Positions 42,020 through 49,848 of a stretch of 64,000 nt of DNA are shown in pieces. How positions within the stretch are numbered: the stretch's first letter is position 1; each line of letters opens with the position of its first letter. A program made the position numbers and the translations under genes. Below the pieces are notes generated by a model, which searched no databases, had not been told where the DNA came from, and was given only the letters and a program-made list of their open reading frames with translations. Source of the DNA: Rhodococcus sp. KBS0724 (GTDB taxonomy: Bacteria > Actinomycetota > Actinomycetes > Mycobacteriales > Mycobacteriaceae); assembly GCF_005938745.2 (NCBI RefSeq), contig NZ_VCBX02000001.1, forward strand, positions 5,656,501 to 5,720,500, given 5' to 3'.

Positions 42020-43552
42020 GTGTTTCTGACCCAGTTCGTTCATCGTGCCCTGCGCGAATCACCTCAGCGCCCGATGACCGTCTTCGGTGAGCGAGTGTTC
42101 ACAGCCTCCGAGTCGATTGATCGGGTAGCACGACTCGCACACGGACTCGGCGCAGGCGAAGGTGACTGCATAGCGCTACTCGCGTTGAATTCGGACCGGT
42201 GTCACGAGACTATTTTGGCCGGCTGGTGGTCAGGCGCAACCGTCAGCCCGCTCAACTCTCGGTGGAATGCTGCGGAAATAGCCTATGCACTAACCGATTC
42301 GGGATCGACGATTCTCGTCATCGATGAGAATTCCGCACCTTTGGTTCCGGAACTGCGCACACTGTGCCCTGATCTGACGCGTGTCGTGTACTGCGGTTCC
42401 GGAAGCACGCCGAACGGCATGATCGACTACGACGCACTGATTGCCGATTCCGAACCCGTCCCGGATTGCAGAATCGGCGACGACGCCGTTGCACTGCTGC
42501 TCTATACCGGCGGCACAACAGGACGCTCAAAAGGTGTGATGGTCAGTCACAAAGGCTTGATGACGTCGACGCTGGGAACCTTGGCCGCCGGTAAACCCGC
42601 CATCTCCGACGGGGTCAATCTGCTTGCGAACCCACTGTTCCACATCGCCGGCATCGCGAGTTGGATGGCCCAGAACGTGATGGGCGGCACGCAAATCTTC
42701 CTGCCGGCGTTCTCACCTCGCATCATGCTCGAGGCAATCGACCGTCACCGGCCAACCACTGTGGGCGTCGTGCCAACCATGCTTCACATGCTGGTCACCG
42801 CCGACGATATTGATGCCTATGACCTTTCGAGTGTTCAGGTGGTCCGATACGGGGCCTCCCCCATTTCACCGGCACTGCTCCAACGTGCCATGAAGCTCTT
42901 TCCTCGTAGCGGCTTCACGCAGGGATACGGTATGACCGAGACGGCGCACATCACTGTACTGAGCGCCGCCGATCACCTACGCGGCGGTGATCTACTTCGA
43001 TCGGCCGGTCGTGCGCTCCCCCATTGCGAAGTGCAGATTGTCGACCCGGAAGGCAACGAAGTTCGTTCGGGCACTGTGGGCGAAATCGTCACTCGTGGTG
43101 ATCATTTGATGCTCGGCTACCGTAATCTGCCGGATGAGACAGCCGCAGCCCTCGATGGCGGTTGGATGCACACCGGCGATGCCGGATACCTCGACGAGCA
43201 GGGGTATCTGTTCATCGTCGATCGAATCAAGGACATGATCATCACGGGCGGCGAGAATGTCTACTCGACCGAAGTCGAGAATGCCTTGGCACAGCATCCG
43301 GCGGTTGCGGCATGTTCCGTTGTAGGAGTCAAGGATCCGAAGTGGGGCGAGCGGGTTCACGCAGTAGTAGTTCTACAGCCCGGCGCCCAGGCAGACCTCG
43401 ACGAACTTCGTGTGCATACGAAATCGCTTGTCTCTGCTTTTAAAGCACCGCGTTCGATCGAGTTTGTCGACGCGCTACCCCTCTCTGCGGCCGGTAAGGT
43501 ACTCAAACGCGATCTGCGCGATGCTGCGGAAGCAACTGATGTCACGAAATAA
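42020..43552 (+). CDS. Class I adenylate-forming acyl-CoA synthetase
   Basis: A 510-aa ligase that activates a carboxylic acid with ATP and CoA. The P-loop LLYTGGTTGRSKGVMVSH, the QGYGMTETAH motif, GEIVTRGDHLMLGYRN, WMHTGDAGYLDEQGYLFIVD and the C-terminal GKVLKRDLRD with catalytic Lys are all present. GTG 42020 has GGAGGA six bases before it. Length is typical of short/medium or long-chain fatty acyl-CoA ligases; the precise substrate is not evident. Its stop overlaps the convergent TetR gene by 11 bp, and a P450 lies beyond. Confidence 0.92.
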   Translation: MFLTQFVHRALRESPQRPMTVFGERVFTASESIDRVARLAHGLGAGEGDCIALLALNSDRCHETILAGWWSGATVSPLNSRWNAAEIAYALTDSGSTILVIDENSAPLVPELRTLCPDLTRVVYCGSGSTPNGMIDYDALIADSEPVPDCRIGDDAVALLLYTGGTTGRSKGVMVSHKGLMTSTLGTLAAGKPAISDGVNLLANPLFHIAGIASWMAQNVMGGTQIFLPAFSPRIMLEAIDRHRPTTVGVVPTMLHMLVTADDIDAYDLSSVQVVRYGASPISPALLQRAMKLFPRSGFTQGYGMTETAHITVLSAADHLRGGDLLRSAGRALPHCEVQIVDPEGNEVRSGTVGEIVTRGDHLMLGYRNLPDETAAALDGGWMHTGDAGYLDEQGYLFIVDRIKDMIITGGENVYSTEVENALAQHPAVAACSVVGVKDPKWGERVHAVVVLQPGAQADLDELRVHTKSLVSAFKAPRSIEFVDALPLSAAGKVLKRDLRDAAEATDVTK

Positions 43553-44093
43553 ACGATTCGACCATGCGCCGTTCGGACCCTTCATCGGCCAGTGGCCAGG
43601 CCAGGAGCGCCAGCACTATCCGGACCACCCATTGTGATGTTTCATCTCCGGCGTCGAGGCCTGCGAGTTCGATTGCCGTGTCACCGAGCAGTTTCGACGA
43701 CGTCACGTAGTTGTCCATCCCGGTTGCCCGGGCCGCGGCCAGTCCGTCACTGACTGCGGCGTCGGCGCGAATGGCGCGAACCGAGACAAGAATTGCCTCG
43801 ACAACCCGCGCCTTGCCGGTCAACGACGCCACGGCGGCAGAGACTTCCCGAGCTACTGCTGCCGCACTCCGCGCCATCACTCCGTCGCGAATAGCCGCTT
43901 TGCCGCCCACATAGCGGTACAGGGTGGCCCGTGAGCACCCGGCGCGCTCGGCCACGTCGTCGACGCTGATGGAGTCGAACCCGCGATCGCGTATCAGTTC
44001 TGCGGCCACCTGATAAATGCGATCGACGGCCAGTTCCCGACGGTTTCCACCGGCCAGCCAGTCGGTAGCATCGGGGTCGATCCGTCTCACCAT
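43542..44093 (-). CDS. TetR-family transcriptional regulator
   Basis: A 183-aa regulator. ATG 44093 begins MVRRIDPD; the HTH is AVDRIYQVAAELIRDRGFDS, ISVDDVAERAGCSRATLYRY, VGGKAAIRDGV. The helical C-terminal domain is short. The long open frame further upstream would pass through the intergenic operator and is rejected. Divergent from the P450 gene; the gap holds an exact 9-bp inverted repeat CAATTCTCA/TGAGAATTG, so it probably controls the P450 and perhaps the convergent acyl-CoA synthetase. Confidence 0.88.
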   Translation of the reverse strand: MVRRIDPDATDWLAGGNRRELAVDRIYQVAAELIRDRGFDSISVDDVAERAGCSRATLYRYVGGKAAIRDGVMARSAAAVAREVSAAVASLTGKARVVEAILVSVRAIRADAAVSDGLAAARATGMDNYVTSSKLLGDTAIELAGLDAGDETSQWVVRIVLALLAWPLADEGSERRMVESFIS

Positions 44094-44109
44094 GAGACGA
44101 ATATAGCGA

Positions 44110-44185
44110 CAATTCTCAATTCTCGCTGTGCGTTCAGCGTTATGACCTGCACTCGAAGCCACCTCTCGACGCATCGTGAGAATTG
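44110..44185. promoter_or_regulatory. Distant inverted repeat between TetR and P450 genes
   Basis: CAATTCTCA at 44110-44118 (followed by a second ATTCTC) and TGAGAATTG at 44177-44185 are exact inverted 9-mers 58 bases apart, one near each divergent gene start. Each may be a half of a separate operator, or the pair may be looped by one regulator. The second copy lies 49 bases before the P450 start. Confidence 0.5.
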
Positions 44186-44233
44186 ATTGAAATCGCAGGT
44201 CATCATGCATTTTCATCAATTGACAGGGCTGCC

Positions 44234-45472
44234 GTGGACCGGGATTCTGAAGCGGTGACCACCTCATTCGACATGGATCCCTTTGCTCCTTCGAACGTCG
44301 AGAACCCCTATCCGCTCTATGCGGCCCTGCGGCGAGATCACCCGGTGTACCGGATTCCCGAGACCGACTTCTACCTGGTCTCGAGTTGGGAACTAGTCAC
44401 CGAAGCGCTCCATCGCACTGCGGACTTCTCGTCCAATCTCACCGGCGTCCTGGTCCACTCTGCGCAGGGTTTACCGAGCATCTTCGACCTGGGCGGGGGC
44501 GGGCACGCCATCCATGTTCTTGCCACCGGCGACGACCCCAGCCATCAACACCATCGCAAACTGGTTCTTCCCACACTCGTCGCCAAGCGCATCCGGGCAA
44601 TGGAGCCGATGATCGCACATTACGCAGAAGAGTTGTGGAACAACCATTTTGACGGTGACCAGATCGAATGGGTATCTGCCCTGGCAGATCAGCTCCCACT
44701 ACAGATGGTCGCCCACCTGATCGGGTTGCCCGACGCCGATGTGCCACAACTACTTACGTGGTCCTACGACAGCACCGAACTACTGAGCGGGGTGGTCACC
44801 ACCGATCGCCTGCCCGAGGTTGTCGACGCCGCCACCCACCTCACCGGATACCTGTACGGCAAACTTGCCGACGCCCAAGCCGCCCCGGGCGACAATCTTG
44901 TCGGCGATCTGGTGCGCGCCTGCGACAGCGGCGAAGTAGACACAACGGTGGCAGTTCTCATGCTGGTGCAATTGGTGGGCGCGGGCGGCGAATCCACTGC
45001 CGGGCTGATCTCCAATGCTGCCAGAATTCTTGCCGAAGAACCTGCACTGCAACAACAACTTCGAGAAGATTCCGCGCTGATCGCACCCTTTCTCGAAGAA
45101 TCGCTGCGGCTCGAATCTCCGTTCCGGGGGCATAACCGGCACGTCACCGCGGATACCACACTCGGAGGAGTCGAGCTTCCAGCCAGGAGTCATCTAATCC
45201 TCTTGTGGGGCTCCGCGAATCGCGATCCGGAAGCCTTCGAGAACCCCGAAGCACTGAATCTCGATCGCACCAATCTGCGATCTCATCTCGCTTTCGGGAA
45301 AGGCGCACATTTTTGCGTCGGCGCGGCCCTCGCCCGCTTGGAAGCAAAGATCACCCTGACGCTGTTGCTCGCGAAGAGCAAGCACGTATCGCTGACTGAA
45401 ACTGCGCCGCCGGTGTGGGTGCCGAGCCTGTTTGTTCGACGTCATCAGCGCCTACACCTGACCATCCGGTGA
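44234..45472 (+). CDS. Cytochrome P450
   Basis: About 412 aa from GTG 44234 (GTG 44255 is an alternative; the frame is open back to 44183 but that part overlaps the repeat TGAGAATTG). P450 marks: I-helix motif GAGGEST, ExxR in EESLRLES, and the haem loop FGKGAHFCVGAALARLEA with the Cys ligand. It lacks a membrane anchor, as expected for a soluble bacterial class I enzyme needing ferredoxin and reductase, which are not encoded nearby. Substrate unknown. It is probably under the adjacent TetR and ends at a strong hairpin. Confidence 0.9.
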   Translation: MDRDSEAVTTSFDMDPFAPSNVENPYPLYAALRRDHPVYRIPETDFYLVSSWELVTEALHRTADFSSNLTGVLVHSAQGLPSIFDLGGGGHAIHVLATGDDPSHQHHRKLVLPTLVAKRIRAMEPMIAHYAEELWNNHFDGDQIEWVSALADQLPLQMVAHLIGLPDADVPQLLTWSYDSTELLSGVVTTDRLPEVVDAATHLTGYLYGKLADAQAAPGDNLVGDLVRACDSGEVDTTVAVLMLVQLVGAGGESTAGLISNAARILAEEPALQQQLREDSALIAPFLEESLRLESPFRGHNRHVTADTTLGGVELPARSHLILLWGSANRDPEAFENPEALNLDRTNLRSHLAFGKGAHFCVGAALARLEAKITLTLLLAKSKHVSLTETAPPVWVPSLFVRRHQRLHLTIR

Positions 45473-45487
45473 CTGCCGGGAACACGA

Positions 45488-45521
45488 CTGTGCCCCCGAG
45501 TCCGGAAACTCGGGGGCACAG
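45488..45521. terminator. Bidirectional terminator between P450 and the SipW cluster
   Basis: CTGTGCCCCCGAGT (45488-45501) and ACTCGGGGGCACAG (45508-45521) form a perfect 14-bp GC-rich stem with a six-base loop, 16 bases after the P450 stop and 41 bases beyond the end of the minus-strand cluster. There is no T-run, but a stem this strong between convergent units is best read as a shared terminator. Confidence 0.75.
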
Positions 45522-45561
45522 CGAAGCTCGGGGCACAGCCTAGAGGTCTATCTGTTAGCTG

Positions 45562-46605
45562 TTAACCGAAGTCAGGCAGGTTCTGCCCGCTGTCCTTGTA
45601 GAACTTCCACGTGCCGTCCTGCGGCGACACCATGATGCGGAACACCTCGGTGTCCCCGACGATCCACAGCTGGCCATCAAGCCAGTGCAGGGAAGAGCCC
45701 GATTCGGCTCGGCCACTGGCCAACTCCTTGCCGTCAGCGTCGACAACTGCAACCTTGTTGCCGCCCAAGGTCCAGCCCGCGGTGAGGCCGTCACTTTCGA
45801 CGGTGTCCGTCAGCACGAGCTTCGGGTTCGCGGTCGGAGTGGTCTCCGGCGCGGTAGTCACGTCCGGAGTAGTCGTGCCGGGAGTAGTTGTCGAGTTAGT
45901 GGAACCCTCGGTCGTAGTCGTGTCCGGCGCCTCGGTCGTCGTGGTCGGAGCCGGGGTGGTGGTTTCCGCGGCACCCGCTTCCGTGCTCACGTCCGGTTCC
46001 GAATCCACCTCCATCATCTGCGGCGCCATCCCGCGGGCGGCGGTGCCGTTGGGGTCTGGCGTTGTCGGATCCCAGACCGTGGTGTTCTCCCACGGCTGGT
46101 TGGCTTGATCCCAGCGCACTCCGCCACCGCAACTGGACTGAACACCAGAAATCCTCTTGATCTCCACGCCCTGCCATCCCGAAGACTCAGCACCACCGCT
46201 GATTGTCTTGACCCTGAGGTAATACCAATCGTTGTCAGGTAGCGTGTTTGCCCGGTTCTCTTTCCAGGGGTCCGTAGTCACCCCAGCGGAAACGAGGGTT
46301 GTCTTATTGTTCCTGTAAATCTCCCACCTGTATTCGAATGGTCCCGGGCCATCAGGCTTGGTCCAGTCGACGTGGGCCTGGTTTTGCGAACTAACGAATT
46401 TCACATGGCAATAGAGACCCTTCACCGGCGGCGTCGGATAGAAGTTGCCCGTCGCAACCTGAGCGGTCGCATTGACGGTGTCCGTGGGGTTTGCCATTGT
46501 TCCCGTGGCCTGCGCCAATCCGAAGGTTGCTGCGGCAACGCCGGCGACAGCGATCAAGGATCGCGCTGACAGCTTGCCGCCGCGAGCACGTCGCAGATCA
46601 AACAT
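45562..46605 (-). CDS. Exported stalk protein with Thr-rich linker, SipW-cluster substrate candidate
   Basis: A 347-aa surface protein. Start ATG 46605 has a strong AGGAGG. The N-terminus (basic, then SLIAVAGVAAATFGLAQATG, then GTMANPTDTVNATAQVATGN) resembles the SipW/alternate-type signal of the neighbours but lacks the AAW-DS core. Residues about 95-190 look like a fibronectin-III-like domain (VDWTKPDGPGPFEYRWEIYR), residues about 215-285 are a Thr/Pro/Glu linker with repeated TTT and TTP units, and the final 65 residues form a compact domain ending DGTWKFYKDSGQNLPDFG. It could be an adhesin or cap. Overlaps the second signal peptidase gene by 8 bp and closes the cluster. Confidence 0.75.
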   Translation of the reverse strand: MFDLRRARGGKLSARSLIAVAGVAAATFGLAQATGTMANPTDTVNATAQVATGNFYPTPPVKGLYCHVKFVSSQNQAHVDWTKPDGPGPFEYRWEIYRNNKTTLVSAGVTTDPWKENRANTLPDNDWYYLRVKTISGGAESSGWQGVEIKRISGVQSSCGGGVRWDQANQPWENTTVWDPTTPDPNGTAARGMAPQMMEVDSEPDVSTEAGAAETTTPAPTTTTEAPDTTTTEGSTNSTTTPGTTTPDVTTAPETTPTANPKLVLTDTVESDGLTAGWTLGGNKVAVVDADGKELASGRAESGSSLHWLDGQLWIVGDTEVFRIMVSPQDGTWKFYKDSGQNLPDFG

Positions 46606-47197
46606 TGTGAGCCTCCTGAAGTTCCCCACGGGTTTCGGGGGCGTCGTTCGTAGTGCCGGCACCGGAGGGAGCCAAGCGTCGGTCTTTGGATTTTCCGAAT
46701 GCGATGACAAGCACTGCGCCTACCAGTCCGCCGCCGAGGAAAGTGGCAAGTGGGCTGGACAGCCAGGCGACGATGTAGCCGAGTCCGCCGATGTGAAAGA
46801 ACACGCGATCTGCTTCGATGATCGTGTACGGCAGGCGGTCAGGCGCGTTATTGGCGTCGCCTTTGAGCGTGGCAACCACCTCTTCCCCTCCGGTCAGCTC
46901 GAGGTTGTCCACCCGGTGGGTGATCCGCACGCCCTGATCGTTGTAAACGCTGACCACATCACCGACTGCCAACTCTGTCGCGGGAACAGTCTTGGCGAAA
47001 GCCAGTGCGCCGGTGGAGATCTCCGGCGACATCGAGCCCGAACGGAACACCAGGTGCTTGATGCCGAACATCAGCGAAGCGAGAGTGGCGATGATACAGA
47101 TCAGCCCGGCGATCGCGGCGACGTTGAGCGCGATCTCCTTGCCTCTGCTGCGGCCACGCGAGGCCGACTCATCGGTGATCGTCATCGCGCTGGTCAC
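46598..47197 (-). CDS. SipW-type signal peptidase I, second copy
   Basis: A 199-aa membrane peptidase. TM helix about 22-45, then catalytic Ser55 in FRSGSMSP, GDVVSVYNDQG, His94 in ITHRV and GDANN with Asp114 further on; a second TM helix lies near residues 140-165. His in place of the usual bacterial Lys marks the ER/archaeal-like S26B subtype of SipW, which in Bacillus processes TasA-type substrates. Start GTG 47197 overlaps the stop of the preceding substrate gene (GTGA). It presumably cleaves that substrate, the stalk protein downstream, or both. Confidence 0.88.
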   Translation of the reverse strand: MTSAMTITDESASRGRSRGKEIALNVAAIAGLICIIATLASLMFGIKHLVFRSGSMSPEISTGALAFAKTVPATELAVGDVVSVYNDQGVRITHRVDNLELTGGEEVVATLKGDANNAPDRLPYTIIEADRVFFHIGGLGYIVAWLSSPLATFLGGGLVGAVLVIAFGKSKDRRLAPSGAGTTNDAPETRGELQEAHNV

Positions 47198-47799
47198 AGC
47201 CCTTCGGCAGTGAAGTTGAAACCGAGGTCGGCGATCTTGAACCGCTCGTTTATGCCGGCATCCGAAGCGACCTTGACTTGAATACACACGGTGTCAGTCG
47301 CTCCCGTTGCCAGCGCTCTCCCGGTAACGAGGGTCGGACTGGTAGCCACGCTCTGCGCCGTACCGATCAATGTTCCCGAGCAGACCGTGCCGTTGTTCGC
47401 GCCGGTGTTGTGCAGACTCACCGTCAGCTTGCCAAGCAGATTCGATGCTCCGGATCCGGATGCAACCGCAGCCCATGTGAAATCAACCGTGCCGGTGTTC
47501 TGGACCTTGATCTCACCAGCCACCGAGTTTCCAGGAAGCATGCTGCTCTTGGTGAGCTGGGTGAAGACGGCGGTGGGCCGCTGGTTGTCGACCTTCAACT
47601 GGATCGACGACGTACTGAAAATACCGGTGGTCGCGGTAGCACTGTCCGACCACGCCGCCATCGTTCCGACCGCGCCGAGACCCAAGACCATGCCGAGCGA
47701 GAGAACGGCTCGGGTGCGGTTCCAGCCGGATTCGCCCAGACGGCCGCGCATCCCCGACCCGAAGCGCGCGTTTGTGCGCGATTGCTGGTTGTTAGACAT
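47194..47799 (-). CDS. SipW-cognate exported protein
   Basis: A 201-aa small exported protein. The signal region is AVLSLGMVLGLGAVGTMAAW followed by SDSATATTGIFSTSSIQL, the SipW-cognate class pattern (hydrophobic stretch, G-T-x-A-A-W-S-D-S). The mature domain is beta-rich with a few Cys (TVCSGT, DTVCIQV), ending GFNFTAEGL. No adhesin repeats. It lies between two SipW-type peptidase genes and overlaps both (8 bp upstream, 4 bp downstream). It is a likely fibre subunit or matrix protein. Confidence 0.82.
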   Translation of the reverse strand: MSNNQQSRTNARFGSGMRGRLGESGWNRTRAVLSLGMVLGLGAVGTMAAWSDSATATTGIFSTSSIQLKVDNQRPTAVFTQLTKSSMLPGNSVAGEIKVQNTGTVDFTWAAVASGSGASNLLGKLTVSLHNTGANNGTVCSGTLIGTAQSVATSPTLVTGRALATGATDTVCIQVKVASDAGINERFKIADLGFNFTAEGL

Positions 47800-48535
47800 T
47801 CTCGTGTCCTATTTTCGTTTCAGTGGTTGATACCGGCATGGCATGAGCCTGCAAGTCGTCTGCATCGGAACCCTGTTCGTCGACCGGTTCCCCGTCCGCG
47901 CCGTTCTCACGGCGCTTGTCGAGCAACCCGCTGATCACCATCCACACCGCGTATCCGCCCAAAGCCACAGCAGTACCCGTGACGAGGATCGACCGCGATT
48001 GGCCGTTGATCACCGTGTTCACCCGGCCCAGCTGCGGCACCGAGTAAATGACTCGGCCCCGGATCTGTTCCGGCACAAGCGACCACGAGTCGGCGATGGG
48101 GTTGTTGTCGCCGCGAGTATGGATGCGACGCTCCCCTTCACCGGTGTAGTAGATGCCCTCGATGCGGTGAGTCACCACTGCGGGATCACCGGATACCGGC
48201 TGGAACGTGATCACATCCCCGGTCGCCAAATCCTCGTTGGGAGTCGGCTTGACGACGATGAGCGTGCCCGGGGGCATCGTCGGTTCCATCGACCCGGTGA
48301 GCACCGTGTACGCGGTCGAGCCCGTAAGCCGAGGGATGACGACCATCACCGCGAGAAGTCCGACCATCACCAGCAGCAGCAGCCACGAGACGACGGTCCG
48401 AGTCCACCACCAGATCGTGGTCTTCTCATCCGCATCATTGTCGGATTGCTCATGCTCATCAGGTGCGGGGGCTGCGTGCCGAGGAGATCCGTCGACACGA
48501 TCACCCGCGCGAGGACTTCTCGCGGTGATTGCCAT
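47792..48535 (-). CDS. SipW-type signal peptidase I, first copy
   Basis: A 247-aa membrane peptidase. After a charged N-terminal tail (about 40 residues) comes a TM helix (48-69), then the Ser active-site box LTGSMEPTMPPG with Ser82, DVITFQPV, His123 in VVTHRIEG and GDNN with Asp143 plus Asp149; a second TM helix is near the C-terminus, followed by an acidic tail of about 45 residues. The Ser/His arrangement is of the SipW/ER-type. The ATG shares its A with the TAA of the upstream substrate gene (TAATG), and its 3' end overlaps the next substrate by 8 bp. Confidence 0.9.
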   Translation of the reverse strand: MAITARSPRAGDRVDGSPRHAAPAPDEHEQSDNDADEKTTIWWWTRTVVSWLLLLVMVGLLAVMVVIPRLTGSTAYTVLTGSMEPTMPPGTLIVVKPTPNEDLATGDVITFQPVSGDPAVVTHRIEGIYYTGEGERRIHTRGDNNPIADSWSLVPEQIRGRVIYSVPQLGRVNTVINGQSRSILVTGTAVALGGYAVWMVISGLLDKRRENGADGEPVDEQGSDADDLQAHAMPVSTTETKIGHENV

Positions 48536-49074
48536 TACTGGCTAACCGAACTTGCAGCGAAGGTGAACGTGGCGTCGCTCGCCTGGCTGGCGGCCGCGCC
48601 CGACCCCAGCGTGGCCCGCAGGCACAGCACCTGCATCTGACCGGCCGGAACCAACTGCGCGCCAAACCCCGCCCCGTCCATAGGGCCGTCGTAGATTTGG
48701 GTGCCCACATCGCCGGTTGCCGTGCACGCAGCCTCGCTGGTCACCATAGCGACCCGCAGTGTCAGCGGTGGAGGGGTCGCACTGTTGAGGGTCACATCGT
48801 CCAGCAAATAGCTCATCTGCACGTTGCCGGAATTGATCACCGGTAGCGGCATCTGAATGCTGTCGCCCGGGCCCTTGTTCTCGAGCTTGAACCCGGCGAG
48901 ATTGAACTGCTTGACCCCGCTGGTACCAGCGGAGATGTCGAGCAGACCGGCTGTGATGGTGCCGCCGGTCGATTCTGCGCTATCGCGCCACAGCGCGCCG
49001 GTCTGCTGCACCGAGACAAACCCGATGAGCAGAACCGACGACGCTGCGATCGCCCATTTGTACTGGGTTTTCAC
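48535..49074 (-). CDS. SipW-cognate exported protein
   Basis: A 179-aa small protein. The N-terminus MKTQYKWAIAASSVLLIGFV is hydrophobic and is followed by QQTGALWRDSAESTGGTITA, the G-x-L-W-x-D-S signal of SipW substrates. The mature part (LLDISAGTSGVKQFNLAGFK, VINSGNVQMSYLLDDVTLNS, two Cys) is predicted beta-rich. Its stop shares a base with the SipW peptidase start, which suggests co-translation and a dedicated processing pair. It resembles CalY/TasA-like fibre proteins in layout, though sequence similarity cannot be judged here. Confidence 0.82.
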   Translation of the reverse strand: MKTQYKWAIAASSVLLIGFVSVQQTGALWRDSAESTGGTITAGLLDISAGTSGVKQFNLAGFKLENKGPGDSIQMPLPVINSGNVQMSYLLDDVTLNSATPPPLTLRVAMVTSEAACTATGDVGTQIYDGPMDGAGFGAQLVPAGQMQVLCLRATLGSGAAASQASDATFTFAASSVSQ

Positions 49075-49100
49075 GTGACCTTCTTCTGGTTACGAATTAA

Positions 49101-49625
49101 CTACGGGGTGGTAAGAACCTGCTCGAGGGTGACCGTGCCCCCGGAAAGGCTCGCGGTCTGACCCTTGCCGTCAAGGTTTGTGGTGCCGGGCTTGAACTCG
49201 ATGACGGTGGTGAAGGTGGCAGCCTGGTTCAGACCTGCCGTGTACTCCGTCACCGTGCCGTTGGCCGGCGTCACGGTGAGGAGATTCGCATCCTTCAGCG
49301 CGCCGGTCACGCCCGAGACGGCGGGCGTCAGCTTGGCCTTCAGGTTCGTTCCGACGAGATCGATCTTGTAGTTGGCGGTGTACGAGACCTTGTCGCCCGG
49401 CACAATGAGATCGGTTGCCGGGGCGAAGGTCTGACCGTCCTTGAGTCCGCCGACCCACTTCCAGGAACCGGCAGTGGTCTGCTCAACAGCCATCGAGCCT
49501 GCAGTGACGGTCTGCGCGGGACCAGCGGTGGTGGATGCGTTCCACGCAGCCATGGTGCCCGCGCCGCCGGCGAGGAGCAGTGCAGCAGCGCCAGCGGCGA
49601 CAGCACCCTTGGTGGTCTTCTTCAT
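49101..49625 (-). CDS. Alternate-type signal peptide domain exported protein
   Basis: A 174-aa protein with MKKTTKGAVAAGAAALLLAG followed by GAGTMAAWNASTTAGPAQTV, the alternate-type signal peptide pattern seen in actinobacterial SipW loci. The mature protein is Thr/Val/Gly-rich (TYTANY-like SYTANYKIDLVGTNLKAKLT, ANLLTVTPANGTVTEYTAG), compact, without Cys or Trp beyond the N-terminal part, as expected of a repeat-packed fibre subunit. Its own 5' leader of about 220 bp holds two strong hairpins, so it may be produced at a level different from its operon neighbours. Start ATG 49625. Confidence 0.82.
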   Translation of the reverse strand: MKKTTKGAVAAGAAALLLAGGAGTMAAWNASTTAGPAQTVTAGSMAVEQTTAGSWKWVGGLKDGQTFAPATDLIVPGDKVSYTANYKIDLVGTNLKAKLTPAVSGVTGALKDANLLTVTPANGTVTEYTAGLNQAATFTTVIEFKPGTTNLDGKGQTASLSGGTVTLEQVLTTP

Positions 49626-49653
49626 CTGATGTGTCCTTTACTTGAACAACCAA

Positions 49654-49677
49654 CGCCAGTGCGGGAATGCACTGGCG
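49654..49677 (-). promoter_or_regulatory. Hairpin in the leader of the alternate-type signal peptide gene
   Basis: CGCCAGTGC (49654-49662) and GCACTGGCG (49669-49677) form a perfect 9-bp stem with a six-base loop, ending about 28 bases before the start codon at 49625. The ribosome site lies between hairpin and start, so the stem may modulate translation or protect the mRNA end. Confidence 0.5.
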
Positions 49678-49788
49678 GTACATCGAGAGTTCCGGCCACC
49701 AATCGGCCGTGCCTCGTGGTCCAACCCGATCGCTCGAGCCGGGTCAGCTGTGCAACACGCCTGGGCGCATCAGCTGAAGTTTTTGTGG

Positions 49789-49810
49789 GGCAGGGGCTCT
49801 CGCCCCTGCC
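49789..49810 (-). terminator. GC-rich hairpin with tetraloop between the first two SipW-cluster genes
   Basis: GGCAGGGGC (49789-49797) and GCCCCTGCC (49802-49810) are perfect 9-bp arms. On the minus-strand transcript the loop reads GAGA, a GNRA tetraloop, which makes a very stable stem. It lies 38 bases after the Ig-like protein gene stop. It could be an intercistronic terminator/attenuator or an RNA-stability element that sets different levels for the two genes. No U-run follows. Confidence 0.55.
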
Positions 49811-49848
49811 GGGGGTGTACTGTCGAACGTCCGGTGAATCGTGAGCGA

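Noticed and set aside
45840..46000. Short tandem repeats read as a possible CRISPR or minisatellite
   Set aside because: They are degenerate Thr/Pro codon repeats that encode the stalk linker; no regular spacers or constant repeat.
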